DNA of 64,000 bases from Pseudoalteromonas denitrificans DSM 6059 (GCF_900112265.1 NZ_FOLO01000019.1:27233-91232); one strand, 5' to 3'; shown: positions 47,711-56,487, numbered from the stretch's first letter. Made by a program: numbers and translations. Notes: generated by a model not told the origin, from the sequence alone.

Positions 47711-48481
47711 CTAATAACCACCTTGTTTTACTTGATGATCAACATTTAATGTTGATAATAAGTCAGCCAATAAGCTAGAAGCACCAAACCTGAAGTGTTC
47801 AGGTTTAACCCAATCAATCCCCATAATGTCAGAGGCTAAATCTAAATATTGTTTTGCATCTTTTGCAGTTTTTACACCACCGGCGGCTTTGAAACCCACA
47901 TTAGTATTCTTTTGCTTAATAACATTAAGCATAATTTCAGCTGATTCTAACGTCGCATTAACATCTACTTTTCCAGTGCTTGTTTTTATAAAATCAGCAC
48001 CGGCATCAATTGCAATTTCACTTGCCTGCTTAATTAAATGTGTTGTTTTTAACTCCCCTGATTCGATAATTACTTTCAATAATACTTTATCACCACAAGC
48101 TAATTTACAGGCTTTCACTAAATCAAAACCAACTTGGATATCACCATTGATTAATGCTTTGTAAGGGAATACCACATCCACTTCATCAGCTCCTAGTGCA
48201 ACCGCAGATTTAGTTTCTAATACAGCACTGTTAACATCATCATTACCGTGCGGAAAATTAGTAACTGTGGCAATTTTTATATTCTCAATATTTAAAGTTT
48301 TAAAAGTTTTTTTAGCTGCAGGAATAAATTGTGGGTGGATACAAACAGCAGCCGTTTGACCGGCAGTTGTATCGGCTTGCCGGCAAAGTTCGGTTATAAT
48401 TTCGTTAGTATCAGTATCATTTAAAGTTGTTAAATCCATTAAACTTAACGCAGTTTTTGCTGCAATTTTAAGATCAGACAT
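47711..48481 (-). CDS. deoC: Deoxyribose-phosphate aldolase
   Basis: A 256-residue class I aldolase splitting deoxyribose 5-phosphate to acetaldehyde and glyceraldehyde 3-phosphate. The Schiff-base Lys is in DFIKTSTGK and the second Lys in [12 protein letters not shown] 48481 is chosen for its GGAG site; an in-frame ATG at 48505 is upstream. First gene of the deo operon. deoB, which would link the phosphorylases to it, is not in the operon here. Confidence 0.96.
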   Translation of the reverse strand: MSDLKIAAKTALSLMDLTTLNDTDTNEIITELCRQADTTAGQTAAVCIHPQFIPAAKKTFKTLNIENIKIATVTNFPHGNDDVNSAVLETKSAVALGADEVDVVFPYKALINGDIQVGFDLVKACKLACGDKVLLKVIIESGELKTTHLIKQASEIAIDAGADFIKTSTGKVDVNATLESAEIMLNVIKQKNTNVGFKAAGGVKTAKDAKQYLDLASDIMGIDWVKPEHFRFGASSLLADLLSTLNVDHQVKQGGY

Positions 48482-48528
48482 GACGTTCTCCATTAGTTTA
48501 AACATAACGAACTTAAGGAGATGAGATA

Positions 48529-48551
48529 CAGATAACCCAAGAGGTTATCTG
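48529..48551 (-). promoter_or_regulatory. Hairpin in the deo operon leader
   Basis: A perfect 9-bp stem CAGATAACC/GGTTATCTG with a 5-base loop, about 48 bases upstream of deoC. It may be an operator dyad or an mRNA structure. A second weaker pair (48617-48624, 48643-48650) lies further upstream. Confidence 0.45.
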
Positions 48552-48752
48552 ATATAAGAGATATAGTACACTCTAGCTCCTAAGAACGATAAGAGTGGAC
48601 TTGGTTCCTTGAAGACTTTGCTTTTTGCACTAAATCTTTAGCAAAGCAAATTTAAATCCATTTATACCGCATGTTAAATAAATAACAGCGCAGATATTAA
48701 AGTCGATTTAAGCGAATACTTCCAGTAATAATTTCCAATTAAATGATCGAGA

Positions 48753-49694
48753 TCATAATTTGCTTTTAATTTTAGTAATTAAACTCACTATAAGTACAAC
48801 CACAAAACCTGCAATAATACCTAATATGCAATTAAGTACTGAAGGCATAATAAAAGCTACCCAATTCCCAAGTATATCTGTACTTAAATGTGTTGTTTTT
48901 TCAATGAAATGATGTAAAAAAGTTACCCCATGACTGATTATCCCCCCGCCAACCATAAACATTGCAATCGTGCCTATAACTGAAAGCATTTTCATTAAAT
49001 ATGGAGCGAACAATAATAGGAATCGACCAATAGAACGTTTTATTTTAGCTAAAATTGTATGCTTTAAATCTTGAATCAAATACAGTCCAGCATCATCAAT
49101 TTTTACGATCCCAGCAACAAGCCCATACACCCCAACGGTCATCACAATCGCAATTATGCTTAAAACCATCAACTGTGACATAAAGTTTTCTTGTGCAACA
49201 GTCCCTAAAGAAATAACGATGATTTCCGCCGATAAAATAAAGTCGGTACGTATCGCCCCTTTTATTTTTTGATTTTCATATTCCGACAAGTCAGAGATAT
49301 TTTCTTTATCTTTATCTTTATCTTTATCTTTATCTTTATCTTTATCTTTATCTTTATGATGAAAAAACAATTCAATCAGCTTTTCTGCACCTTCAAAACA
49401 CAAAAAAAGCCCCCCCAAAATAAGTAAAGGAATAATCGCAAAGGGAATAAAGCTACTGATCAGCAAAGCCAAAGGAACCAGTATCAATTTATTAATAAAC
49501 GAACCTTTAGCCACAGCCCAAACTACGGGTAATTCCCTATCAGCATTTACACCGGAAACCTGCTGCGCATTTAATGCTAAATCATCTCCTAAAACACCTG
49601 CTGTTTTTTTAGCCGCAACTTTGCTCATAACAGCAATATCATCAAGTAGAACTGCAATATCATCAATTAATGTAAAAAGATTTGCACCAGCCAT
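48753..49694 (-). CDS. DUF808 family inner membrane protein (YedI-like)
   Basis: 313 residues with about six hydrophobic segments. The conserved N-terminus MAGANLFTLIDDIAVLLDDI and LGDDLALNAQQV identify DUF808/YedI, of unknown function. A cytosolic loop after about residue 113 contains nine consecutive Lys-Asp pairs encoded by a hexanucleotide repeat; homologues as I recall them have a short, mixed loop there. The gene is monocistronic, with its promoter toward the small genes at 49.9 kb. Confidence 0.88.
   Translation of the reverse strand: MAGANLFTLIDDIAVLLDDIAVMSKVAAKKTAGVLGDDLALNAQQVSGVNADRELPVVWAVAKGSFINKLILVPLALLISSFIPFAIIPLLILGGLFLCFEGAEKLIELFFHHKDKDKDKDKDKDKDKDKENISDLSEYENQKIKGAIRTDFILSAEIIVISLGTVAQENFMSQLMVLSIIAIVMTVGVYGLVAGIVKIDDAGLYLIQDLKHTILAKIKRSIGRFLLLFAPYLMKMLSVIGTIAMFMVGGGIISHGVTFLHHFIEKTTHLSTDILGNWVAFIMPSVLNCILGIIAGFVVVLIVSLITKIKSKL
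49304..49357. repeat. Hexanucleotide microsatellite (CTTTAT x 9)
   Basis: Nine perfect tandem copies inside the DUF808 gene, read on the minus strand as nine Lys-Asp pairs. Gain or loss of units keeps the frame, so slippage would change loop length, not switch the gene off. Confidence 0.97.
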
Positions 49695-49867
49695 ATCATT
49701 TAAAAACCCTAAAGTACGATTAATGAATAAGATACACTTTTGACTTTAGATTAACCATAAGTGAATGAAAACGATTTAATTTTATGAATTAGAAATCCAA
49801 TTATTTATTATTCCCTTGCATTCAAGCATTCTTATACTAACCTATGAGTACATCCAAGGAGGAATAT

Positions 49868-50098
49868 ATGGCTACGGAAAGAAGGCTAGATCACATCTCA
49901 TACAATGAAAACTGGACTAACTTATCTATTGCTCAAAAAGCTTCAGTTAGTGAACTTTCACGATTCGGTTTCGACTTAGCATTTGTACGCTCATCACAAG
50001 AAGGTAGGTTTGCATTTGCCAGTTTGGATGAAAAATATGCATGCATAAACGAAGATGGTGAAATAAACATGAACTCAGACCAGTTGTTCAGAAATTAA
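49868..50098 (+). CDS. Small protein, paralogue of the next gene
   Basis: 76 residues, no signal or membrane segment, family not recognised. It shares with the following gene the pattern W-x2-L-(T/S)-x-AQK-x5-L-x-x-FG(F/Y)-x-LAF-x-R and a final D/E-G-x-(I/V)-N. ATG 49868 follows a near-perfect AAGGAGG site, better than the in-frame ATG 49844. Such compact, strongly initiated genes suggest a condition-induced soluble protein; function unknown. Confidence 0.7.
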   Translation: MATERRLDHISYNENWTNLSIAQKASVSELSRFGFDLAFVRSSQEGRFAFASLDEKYACINEDGEINMNSDQLFRN

Positions 50099-50130
50099 AC
50101 TAGACTTTAACTCTTTAAATAAATATCATG

Positions 50131-50169
50131 CCCTCCGTAATATTTTTGCGACTATGTATAAATGGAGGG
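50131..50169 (+). promoter_or_regulatory. Hairpin masking the ribosome site of the second small gene
   Basis: CCCTCCGT (50131-50138) can pair with ATGGAGGG (50162-50169), eight pairs with one wobble and a 23-base loop. The right arm contains the GGAGGG Shine-Dalgarno of the gene starting at 50174, so folding would block initiation. Confidence 0.6.
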
Positions 50170-50173
50170 AAAC

Positions 50174-50440
50174 ATGTCTGCATTAGCTAAATTATATTCT
50201 GATTCAGAAATTAACGAACGTAGAATACAACAAAGCAAAACTGCTCTAGATGATATATGGAATTTACTCACTTTAGCTCAAAAAGTAGCACTTAATAAAC
50301 TTAATCATTTTGGGTATCAGCTGGCCTTTACAAGAGCTTTAGATGGTACTTATTTAGCCATTGCTATCTGTGATGGTGTCACAGCTACCATAGACTTCGA
50401 AGGTAGCGTCAACCTAAATCCAAAAGTAGCGATTAGATAA
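50174..50440 (+). CDS. Small protein, paralogue of the previous gene
   Basis: 88 residues, family not recognised, related to the upstream small protein (see its shared pattern; here IWNLLTLAQKVALNKLNHFG and YQLAFTRALDG). It has an extra N-terminal helix of about 20 residues. ATG 50174 follows GGAGGG at ideal spacing; ATG 50162 lies inside that site. The ribosome site can be sequestered by an upstream hairpin. The tandem pair is flanked by genes on the other strand. Confidence 0.72.
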   Translation: MSALAKLYSDSEINERRIQQSKTALDDIWNLLTLAQKVALNKLNHFGYQLAFTRALDGTYLAIAICDGVTATIDFEGSVNLNPKVAIR

Positions 50441-50513
50441 GTTCCAAGGAATATATATTAATTATATTCCTCTTAGCTTTAACCACCATCAAAAAAACTC
50501 ATTACCAATTTAG

Positions 50514-51584
50514 CTAAATTTTTAACCAGCTAATTTCATCAGTTAGTAATCTATCTGCTGCAATATAATGTAAAACATTACCAGCTTCTACCGCATGACT
50601 TAATGATGGATTTAAAGTCAATTTTTCTCCAATGCGGTTGCTCGCAATTCCTAATAAAATTGCGTTATGTTGATGTTTAAAGTGATGAAAAACCTTTTCA
50701 AAATTAAGTATTCCAATAGATTTAGGCACCTCTATACTGAATTGAGTATCACCGGTCAACGTCGATAATAAAACCTCTTGAACCCGACTCGAGCCAGGAT
50801 CTTGCATAGAACGCACTAAGATTTCAGCAGATTTTGAGCTACTACATTCAATATTAATGCAATGCTCTCGCAACATTTCGATTTTAGTTTCATCAATGAA
50901 ATAAGCACAAATATGGCTGCTCGATTTCACCAACTTGCTAATACGTAATGCCGTCGTAAAAGTTTGGTCATCATCTTTACCATCAATAATGACTTTATCA
51001 GCTTTATCAATAGCCACTCTTTCAAGCTGTTCTCTATCGGTAAAGCTGGTTAGTTTAGCAAAATCAACTTGTGGATTATCAATAAATGGATGCGTTATTT
51101 CATCCATTACTACTAATAATATTTGACGTTGTTCACGTTTATTATCAGCCAAAATATATTGGATCATTTTAGCAGTTCTTGTTTTATGCCAACCAAATAT
51201 AATGATATGACCATCATGATGAGAATAATTTTTTTCGCCCGTCATAGCTCGCTTTATCAACTGTGTTATTGTTTGACCTGTCTTTCCAAGAAAGACCCCA
51301 AAAAGTGCTAATCCCATTGGGATTTGTGCAATTGCAACAAACCACTTACCTAAATCAGTTACTGGACTAAAGTCACCATAGCCAACAGTTGAGGTTGTTA
51401 CAATGTAGTAGTAAAAAAAATGACTGAATAGAATGAGATCCTTTTCATTTGCTAACCAAAGTAAAACCCAAGTCATAATGATGTGTGCAAGCATTGCAAA
51501 TAAAACAATAGGCCAACTCAATTGATCAATATGATTGCGAACCTTTGATAAAAACTTTTTAAATAACAGGTGCATTCGATTCAA
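50514..51584 (-). CDS. Potassium channel with two membrane helices and a cytosolic RCK/TrkA-N domain
   Basis: 356 residues. Two membrane helices (about 25-45 and 82-105) flank a pore with selectivity filter T66-VGYG-D71. The C-terminal regulatory domain begins HIIIFGWHKTRTAKMI and has the RCK fold; the nucleotide-binding glycine motif is altered (G-W-H in place of G-x-G), as in some gated channels. It should conduct potassium under ligand control. The upstream 51,585-51,650 stretch is shared with the start region of the riboswitch RNA, which points the other way. Confidence 0.9.
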   Translation of the reverse strand: MNRMHLLFKKFLSKVRNHIDQLSWPIVLFAMLAHIIMTWVLLWLANEKDLILFSHFFYYYIVTTSTVGYGDFSPVTDLGKWFVAIAQIPMGLALFGVFLGKTGQTITQLIKRAMTGEKNYSHHDGHIIIFGWHKTRTAKMIQYILADNKREQRQILLVVMDEITHPFIDNPQVDFAKLTSFTDREQLERVAIDKADKVIIDGKDDDQTFTTALRISKLVKSSSHICAYFIDETKIEMLREHCINIECSSSKSAEILVRSMQDPGSSRVQEVLLSTLTGDTQFSIEVPKSIGILNFEKVFHHFKHQHNAILLGIASNRIGEKLTLNPSLSHAVEAGNVLHYIAADRLLTDEISWLKI

Positions 51585-51652
51585 TTTATTTAATTTGATT
51601 GCTAGTCAGGCTACTAGAACATTTATTAAGAAGCAATTTATTCTAATAGACA

Positions 51653-51681
51653 ATGACAGTTTCAAGTTATCAGACTAGACT
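51653..51681 (+). promoter_or_regulatory. Predicted promoter of the orphan riboswitch RNA
   Basis: -35 ATGACA (51653-51658), a 17-base spacer and -10 TAGACT (51676-51681). Transcription would begin near 51688, about 20 bases before the aptamer core. Confidence 0.5.
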
Positions 51682-51687
51682 TAAGGG

Positions 51688-51800
51688 GAACTGTTTAAGT
51701 AAGAAAAGGCAAACTTAGTGAAAATTAAGGACGCAAAGCTATCGGTCTAAGGGCCCATACTCGTATATTGAGCCTATGATTGCGGTGCTGCCAACGATAA
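51688..51800 (+). ncRNA. c-di-GMP-I (GEMM) riboswitch aptamer with no downstream gene
   Basis: The core runs from GGCA (51708-51711) to its partner TGCC (51789-51792). Inside are the diagnostic parts of the Vc2-type aptamer. First comes a 6-bp hairpin CTTAGT/ATTAAG closed by a GAAA tetraloop (51714-51729), then GACGCAAAGC (51730-51739), then CGGTCTAAGG, a variable stem with ATAC/GTAT, and CTATGATTGCGG before the closing strand. These are the tetraloop, tetraloop-receptor side and ligand-site elements of GEMM-I. Downstream there is a terminator and then only the 3' end of a gene on the other strand. A stand-alone c-di-GMP-binding RNA is the simplest reading; control of an antisense transcript is the alternative. 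Confidence 0.9.
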
Positions 51801-51816
51801 CAGGTCGGGGGCTTTT

Positions 51817-51865
51817 GGCTGCTTCGATTTACTTCTCCTATAGCGAAGCAGCCATATTTATTTTT
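51817..51865 (+). terminator. Terminator after the riboswitch
   Basis: A perfect 10-bp stem GGCTGCTTCG/CGAAGCAGCC (51817-51826, 51844-51853) is followed by ATATTTATTTTT. On the minus strand the tail would be A-rich, so it serves the rightward RNA. Its tail touches the last codons of the convergent DUF885 gene. Confidence 0.85.
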
Positions 51866-53609
51866 AATCTTGTGATAGTTCAATATACTCATAAATTTGT
51901 TGTTCAAGAATAAACAAAGGTACTGAACCATTCTTTAATATTTGATGATGAAATTCTCTTAAATCAAATTTATCACCTAAAACCTGTTTAGCATGCACAC
52001 GTAAACGCTTAATTGTTAACTCACCCACTTTGTATGATAATGCCTGCCCTGGCCAAGAAATATACCTATCAGTCTCGGTTTGGATATTATGCAAAGATAA
52101 AGCGGTATTATTTTTCATAAAATTCATCGCTCTTTCTCTACTCCAGCCAAACATATGCATGCCCGTATCGACGACTAAACGTGCGGCACGCCACATTTCA
52201 TAGGTCAAACGGCCAAAGTTACTATAAGGATCTTGATAAAAACCTGCTTCTAAACCCAACCACTCAGAATATAACCCCCACCCTTCACCAAATGCAGAGA
52301 TATAAGCGTCTTGCCTGTAGCTAGGTAGGTTTTTTAATTCACTGTTTAATGAAATTTGCAGATGATGTCCAGGAACAGCTTCATGTAAGGTTAAAGCTTC
52401 CAGCACATATAAAGGGCGCTTATCTAAACCATACGTATTTACCCAATAAAACCCAGCTTGATCATCTCGACTAGGCCCTATATAACGACCTGTTGTATAT
52501 TTAGGTGCGATATCATCTGGAACAGGAGCAACACCGTAAGGCGTTCGAGGTAAAGTATGAAAAAACTTAGGCAGTTGTGCATCCATTTTTTTTGCTATAA
52601 ATGATGCTTCTTTCAACAGCTCTTCAGGAGTTTCGGCATAAAACTGAGGATCAGTCCGCAAAAATTCAACAAATTCTGAAAAAGGCCCCTTAAAACCCAC
52701 TTGTTCAATTACTTTTTGCATCTCTATACGTATGCGAGCAACTTCAGTTAAACCCAGTTCATGAATTTGCTGTGCCGACATGTCAGTTGTAGTGTAATGT
52801 TTAACTCTATTAGCATAAAATAAATCACCATTTTTAATCGCAGAAACTCCAATTTCATTTCGTGCGCTAGGAAAATACGCTTTAGTAAAGAACGCGTTAT
52901 AATTTTCAAAAGCAGGAATAACCTGTTGCGTAATTATTCTTTGAGCTTGATGCTGTAGTGATTCAAACTCAGCTTGGTTTAATTCAGCAGTATTTTCTTT
53001 AAATGGTTCATAAAATACGGATTCCTTTGTATTTTTTGTAATAAAAGCTTTTATTGAATCTTCATAACCAATGAGTGCAACTTTAGGTTGTGTCACACCT
53101 ATCTCTATACCTTTTTTCATCCAAAATATATTTTCTGAAAAGTACCTCGGAATGTCAGCTAAACGTTTTAAATATAAATCAAAACCTTTCTTATTTGAAA
53201 AATCTGACTCAGATATTAAAAACGACATTGATGAATGAAAACCATATTCCGATGTCAGAGGAATAAGGTGCGCATTATAATGATATTCATCGAGTGAATT
53301 TTTAAGTTGTCTTTTAAGAATAACTAAGTTTATTTGATTGTCTTGAGTTAACTTTTTTATATCTATTTGCGCTAAATTATCCAGAAAAATTGTCAATTTT
53401 TGATCTTTTCTGGCTAAAAAATCAGGCGATAAATCAGGTAAAAAAAGATTATTGACTCCTTCCTCTGAGGCATAAACATCAATACTTTTGCGATAATCTG
53501 TAATTTGTTCCGCAACTTGCAAAAAATATTTATCATGATTTTTTGATGTTAAATTACAACCTAAAATAAAACTAATCAAAAGACCTATGATGAATGTATT
53601 TTTTCTCAT
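51864..53609 (-). CDS. DUF885 family zinc-peptidase-like lipoprotein
   Basis: 581 residues, mostly helical. A lipobox (ILGC, Cys18) makes it a probable lipoprotein. The metallopeptidase motif is H409-EAVPG-H415-H, with a further Glu in SAFGEGWGLYSEWLG, the zinc site typical of DUF885. It is predicted to cut peptides in the periplasm; the substrate is unknown. The gene ends at the tail of the riboswitch terminator, so the two transcripts converge and may overlap. Confidence 0.88.
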   Translation of the reverse strand: MRKNTFIIGLLISFILGCNLTSKNHDKYFLQVAEQITDYRKSIDVYASEEGVNNLFLPDLSPDFLARKDQKLTIFLDNLAQIDIKKLTQDNQINLVILKRQLKNSLDEYHYNAHLIPLTSEYGFHSSMSFLISESDFSNKKGFDLYLKRLADIPRYFSENIFWMKKGIEIGVTQPKVALIGYEDSIKAFITKNTKESVFYEPFKENTAELNQAEFESLQHQAQRIITQQVIPAFENYNAFFTKAYFPSARNEIGVSAIKNGDLFYANRVKHYTTTDMSAQQIHELGLTEVARIRIEMQKVIEQVGFKGPFSEFVEFLRTDPQFYAETPEELLKEASFIAKKMDAQLPKFFHTLPRTPYGVAPVPDDIAPKYTTGRYIGPSRDDQAGFYWVNTYGLDKRPLYVLEALTLHEAVPGHHLQISLNSELKNLPSYRQDAYISAFGEGWGLYSEWLGLEAGFYQDPYSNFGRLTYEMWRAARLVVDTGMHMFGWSRERAMNFMKNNTALSLHNIQTETDRYISWPGQALSYKVGELTIKRLRVHAKQVLGDKFDLREFHHQILKNGSVPLFILEQQIYEYIELSQD

Positions 53610-53892
53610 TATTTTTTTATATCCTCTAAAATTAATCTTGCTAACGCAGCAAGGCTACCTCAAATCAAAAATGACTCAAAGAAAAATGCGATATAAAGCT
53701 AAAGTGTCTCCATTAATAAAACAGTACAATAATAAATCAAAAAACACCTACTTTAGGCTGGTTTTACCTCATTTTGACTTAAAATAGTTCCAATATATTA
53801 AAATTTGTTTTCTAATATGCAATTAACTCATGGATTGAGGTTTGTTTTTTATTTAGTAGAGCGTTAGCTCTGAATTTATTGATTGGATAATA
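53610..53892. promoter_or_regulatory. Divergent intergenic region (283 bp)
   Basis: Between the DUF885 gene and the GGDEF-like gene. AT-rich with no convincing operator or RNA structure; a 66-codon open frame here has no ribosome site or family resemblance and was not called. Confidence 0.3.
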
Positions 53893-54900
53893 ATGAAGTA
53901 CCATGATTCCATGGCAAGTGCCCAAGACAAAATGACCAAACTTTGTCTGTTCTTAGAACAGCACAAACTTGCCCCGCATCCAATAAATTACCATGTAGCA
54001 TATGCTTATATTACAGCTGATAATATTGAATTAAATAAAGAAATAGATCATGCTATTTCACACAATCAAAAACTAGATGATTTTATAATTGAAAATTTAT
54101 ATCAATCTCACTTATCACAACAACAAAAATCTCAAGAAGTTTTAATACAAAGTGTGACTCAAGTTGTCAATAAAATTGAAACAGAAACAACTGAGGGCCA
54201 TCAAGCAATAAATCAGTACATTGCAAATTTAGATAGCAGTCTCTTATCTCTCAATGAAAATAACTTAACACAGTCTCGCCAAGTTATTTCAACACTAATA
54301 GATGCTAGCTATAAACTAAAAACATCTCAGCTAAAACTACAAGATAATTTATTACAAGCACAAGCCGAAACAAAAAAAACGAAACAAAAATTATTGATAC
54401 TTAAGCAAACGAATCATACAGACCCTCTAACAGGACTTTTTAAACAAAATTATATGCTTGAGCAAGCCCAAATATGGATTGAAGAGCAAAAATCTCTTTG
54501 TGCAATTAACATTAATATTAATGACTTCTCCCAGTTCATTCAAAAATATGGTCATGTTATTAGTGATGTCGTATTAAATAAAATTGCAAATAAAGTAAAA
54601 TCTTACGTACTTGAGAGTGGTCTACCTGTAAGAACAAGAAATGAAGAGTTTTTAATAATTTTACCTGATATTGAACTAGAAACAGTCAATGAAATTGCAG
54701 AAAAAATGCGAACTGGTGTCGAAAAGCTCAGGTTTGTAAGTTCAAGAACTGGTAGGCGACTGCCAACGATTACTATTTCTATGGGTATCGCAGAGATTTC
54801 CCCCAAAGAAAGTATTATTGATCTCACAAGAAAAGTAACATCAGCAAGTTCTCAGGCAATTGAGAGTAACCAAAGCGTTGTTATTCGCTATTTAGATTAA
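53893..54900 (+). CDS. GGDEF-like protein with degenerate active site
   Basis: 335 residues, soluble. The N-terminal helical domain is related to that of the diguanylate cyclase at 4.4 kb, followed by a coiled coil (about 130-170) and a GGDEF fold (HTDPLTGLFKQNYM, then ININDFSQFIQKYGHVISD). The signature is R-T-R249-N250-E251-E252-F, so both glycines needed to hold GTP are gone, and the metal-binding DxDxFK is changed to NINDFSQF. It is unlikely to make c-di-GMP and could be a c-di-GMP or GTP sensor, or a scaffold. It lies about 2 kb from the orphan riboswitch on the same strand. Confidence 0.85.
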   Translation: MKYHDSMASAQDKMTKLCLFLEQHKLAPHPINYHVAYAYITADNIELNKEIDHAISHNQKLDDFIIENLYQSHLSQQQKSQEVLIQSVTQVVNKIETETTEGHQAINQYIANLDSSLLSLNENNLTQSRQVISTLIDASYKLKTSQLKLQDNLLQAQAETKKTKQKLLILKQTNHTDPLTGLFKQNYMLEQAQIWIEEQKSLCAINININDFSQFIQKYGHVISDVVLNKIANKVKSYVLESGLPVRTRNEEFLIILPDIELETVNEIAEKMRTGVEKLRFVSSRTGRRLPTITISMGIAEISPKESIIDLTRKVTSASSQAIESNQSVVIRYLD

Positions 54901-54963
54901 GTGTTTAACTAAATCTCTCATAAATACTCTAATCCCCCCCTCTGTCCAGATCAATATCATGTA

Positions 54964-54987
54964 AACAACTTATATTCCTAAGTTGTT
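54964..54987 (+). other. Hairpin between the GGDEF-like gene and ubiE
   Basis: An 8-bp stem AACAACTT/AAGTTGTT with an 8-base loop and no T-run, 63 bases past the stop. It may be a weak terminator or part of the ubiE leader. Confidence 0.4.
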
Positions 54988-55047
54988 CGACTATGGATAA
55001 TCAAGTAAACTATCAACGATAATATCCTTCGCATTTGATAGGAAAAA

Positions 55048-55806
55048 ATGATGAAACACACTCAAGACAATACAACACACTTTGGTTACAAAACTATCAA
55101 TAAACAAGAAAAAGTTGGTATGGTAGCTGAAGTTTTTCATTCTGTTGCAGCAAAATACGATATTATGAATGACTTGATGTCTATGGGTATTCATCGCCTT
55201 TGGAAACGCCAAACAATCGCCAGTTCAGGTGTAAGAAAAGGACATAAAATTTTAGATTTAGCCGGCGGTACTGGTGACCTTACTTCTAAATTCAGTCAAA
55301 TAACAGGTGAAACTGGTCAAGTTATTTTAGGCGACATTAATGACTCTATGTTAAAAGTAGGCAGGGAAAAACTCAGAGATCAAGGTCGCGTTGGAAATAT
55401 TGAATACGTACAATTAAACGCAGAGGCTTTACCATTTCCAGATAACAGTTTTGATATCATCACAATAGCATTTGGTTTAAGAAATGTAACCGATAAGGAT
55501 AAGGCTCTGGCTTCTATGTTTCGTGTTTTAAAACCAGGTGGACGCCTGCTGGTTTTAGAGTTTTCAAAACCCGATAACGAACTTCTTACAAAAGTTTACG
55601 ATTTCTATTCATTCAATGTGCTTCCAAAAATTGGTTCAGTCATTACAAATGACAGTGAATCTTATCAATACCTTGCAGAATCAATTCGCATGCATCCAGA
55701 TCAGGAAACATTAAAAGGCATGATGGAAGAAGTTGGTTTTGAACAAACAAGCTATCAAAACTTAACCGGTGGCATTGTTGCTTTACACCGAGGTTTTAAG
55801 TATTAA
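55048..55806 (+). CDS. ubiE: Ubiquinone/menaquinone C-methyltransferase
   Basis: A 252-residue SAM-dependent methyltransferase for the ring C-methylation of both quinones. Family motifs are [22 protein letters not shown], the SAM site [10 protein letters not shown] and [11 protein letters not shown]. The start follows GATAGGAAAAA; the second ATG codon is an alternative. First gene of ubiE-ubiJ-ubiB with tatABC behind, an arrangement known from many gammaproteobacteria. Confidence 0.97.
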   Translation: MMKHTQDNTTHFGYKTINKQEKVGMVAEVFHSVAAKYDIMNDLMSMGIHRLWKRQTIASSGVRKGHKILDLAGGTGDLTSKFSQITGETGQVILGDINDSMLKVGREKLRDQGRVGNIEYVQLNAEALPFPDNSFDIITIAFGLRNVTDKDKALASMFRVLKPGGRLLVLEFSKPDNELLTKVYDFYSFNVLPKIGSVITNDSESYQYLAESIRMHPDQETLKGMMEEVGFEQTSYQNLTGGIVALHRGFKY

Positions 55807-55872
55807 TTTGAAACTTGACCTTAACTTAATATAAGGCTCTTAGCCTTATAACGTTTTATTTAGGGTGCTTAT

Positions 55873-56487
55873 ATGCTCTCCCAATTAATTATTACCCTGA
55901 TAGAATCAATACTCAATCAGGCTATAAAATTATCACCTCAACTTCGTCAAGAATTGAAAAAAGTACAGCATAAAAAATTTCAATTAAATATTAGAAACTG
56001 GAAACAGAATTTTGTCATTTTATATACCGGTGAAAAATGCATTATTTTAACAACAGATGAAAATAATGCTGATTGTATTATTTGTGCCAGTATAGAAACG
56101 TTACTGGAACTCAAAGATCCTGCAAAAATTACAAAATTAATTAGAGAAAATCAGCTCGATTTAGAAGGAGACCTTCAGTTAGCTCAAACTTATAGCAGTG
56201 CATTTTCAAAAATAGATATTGATTGGCCTGAACAGCTTTCTCAATATGTAGGAGATGGTATGAGCTATAAGATTACAAAAAGCATAAAATCCCTATTTAT
56301 TCAGCAAAAAAAAATTACACATAAAATAACAACAACGGCGCAATATACCTTACAAGATGAATTAAATATCGCGATGCATCCCATAGAGTTAACGATATTT
56401 AAAAAAGATAATAGACAACTATCAGGTGATGTTGACGTATTAGAACATAGAATAAATATGATAATGCAGCAGGTTGCAATAAATTAA
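55873..56487 (+). CDS. ubiJ: UbiJ, SCP2-domain ubiquinone biosynthesis accessory factor
   Basis: 204 residues. An SCP2-type lipid-binding domain covers about 15-115, followed by a helical C-terminus. UbiJ binds the hydrophobic intermediates and helps hold the Ubi enzymes together in the cytosol. The low sequence identity expected for this family means that position between ubiE and ubiB carries much of the weight. Confidence 0.9.
   Translation: MLSQLIITLIESILNQAIKLSPQLRQELKKVQHKKFQLNIRNWKQNFVILYTGEKCIILTTDENNADCIICASIETLLELKDPAKITKLIRENQLDLEGDLQLAQTYSSAFSKIDIDWPEQLSQYVGDGMSYKITKSIKSLFIQQKKITHKITTTAQYTLQDELNIAMHPIELTIFKKDNRQLSGDVDVLEHRINMIMQQVAIN

Noticed and set aside
48741..48760. CRP- or terminator-like palindrome ATGATC-GA-GATCAT near the DUF808 stop
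   Set aside because: A loop of two bases cannot form a hairpin, and the half-sites do not match the TGTGA of a CRP site.
51740..51810. Possible integron attC-like or insertion end because of the GC-richer sequence
   Set aside because: The motifs fit the c-di-GMP aptamer in order and spacing, and no integrase or cassette structure is present.
51725..51931. A 68-codon minus-strand open frame over the riboswitch
   Set aside because: It overlaps the aptamer and terminator, has no family resemblance and its end overlaps the DUF885 gene in another frame. The RNA structure explains the sequence constraint.
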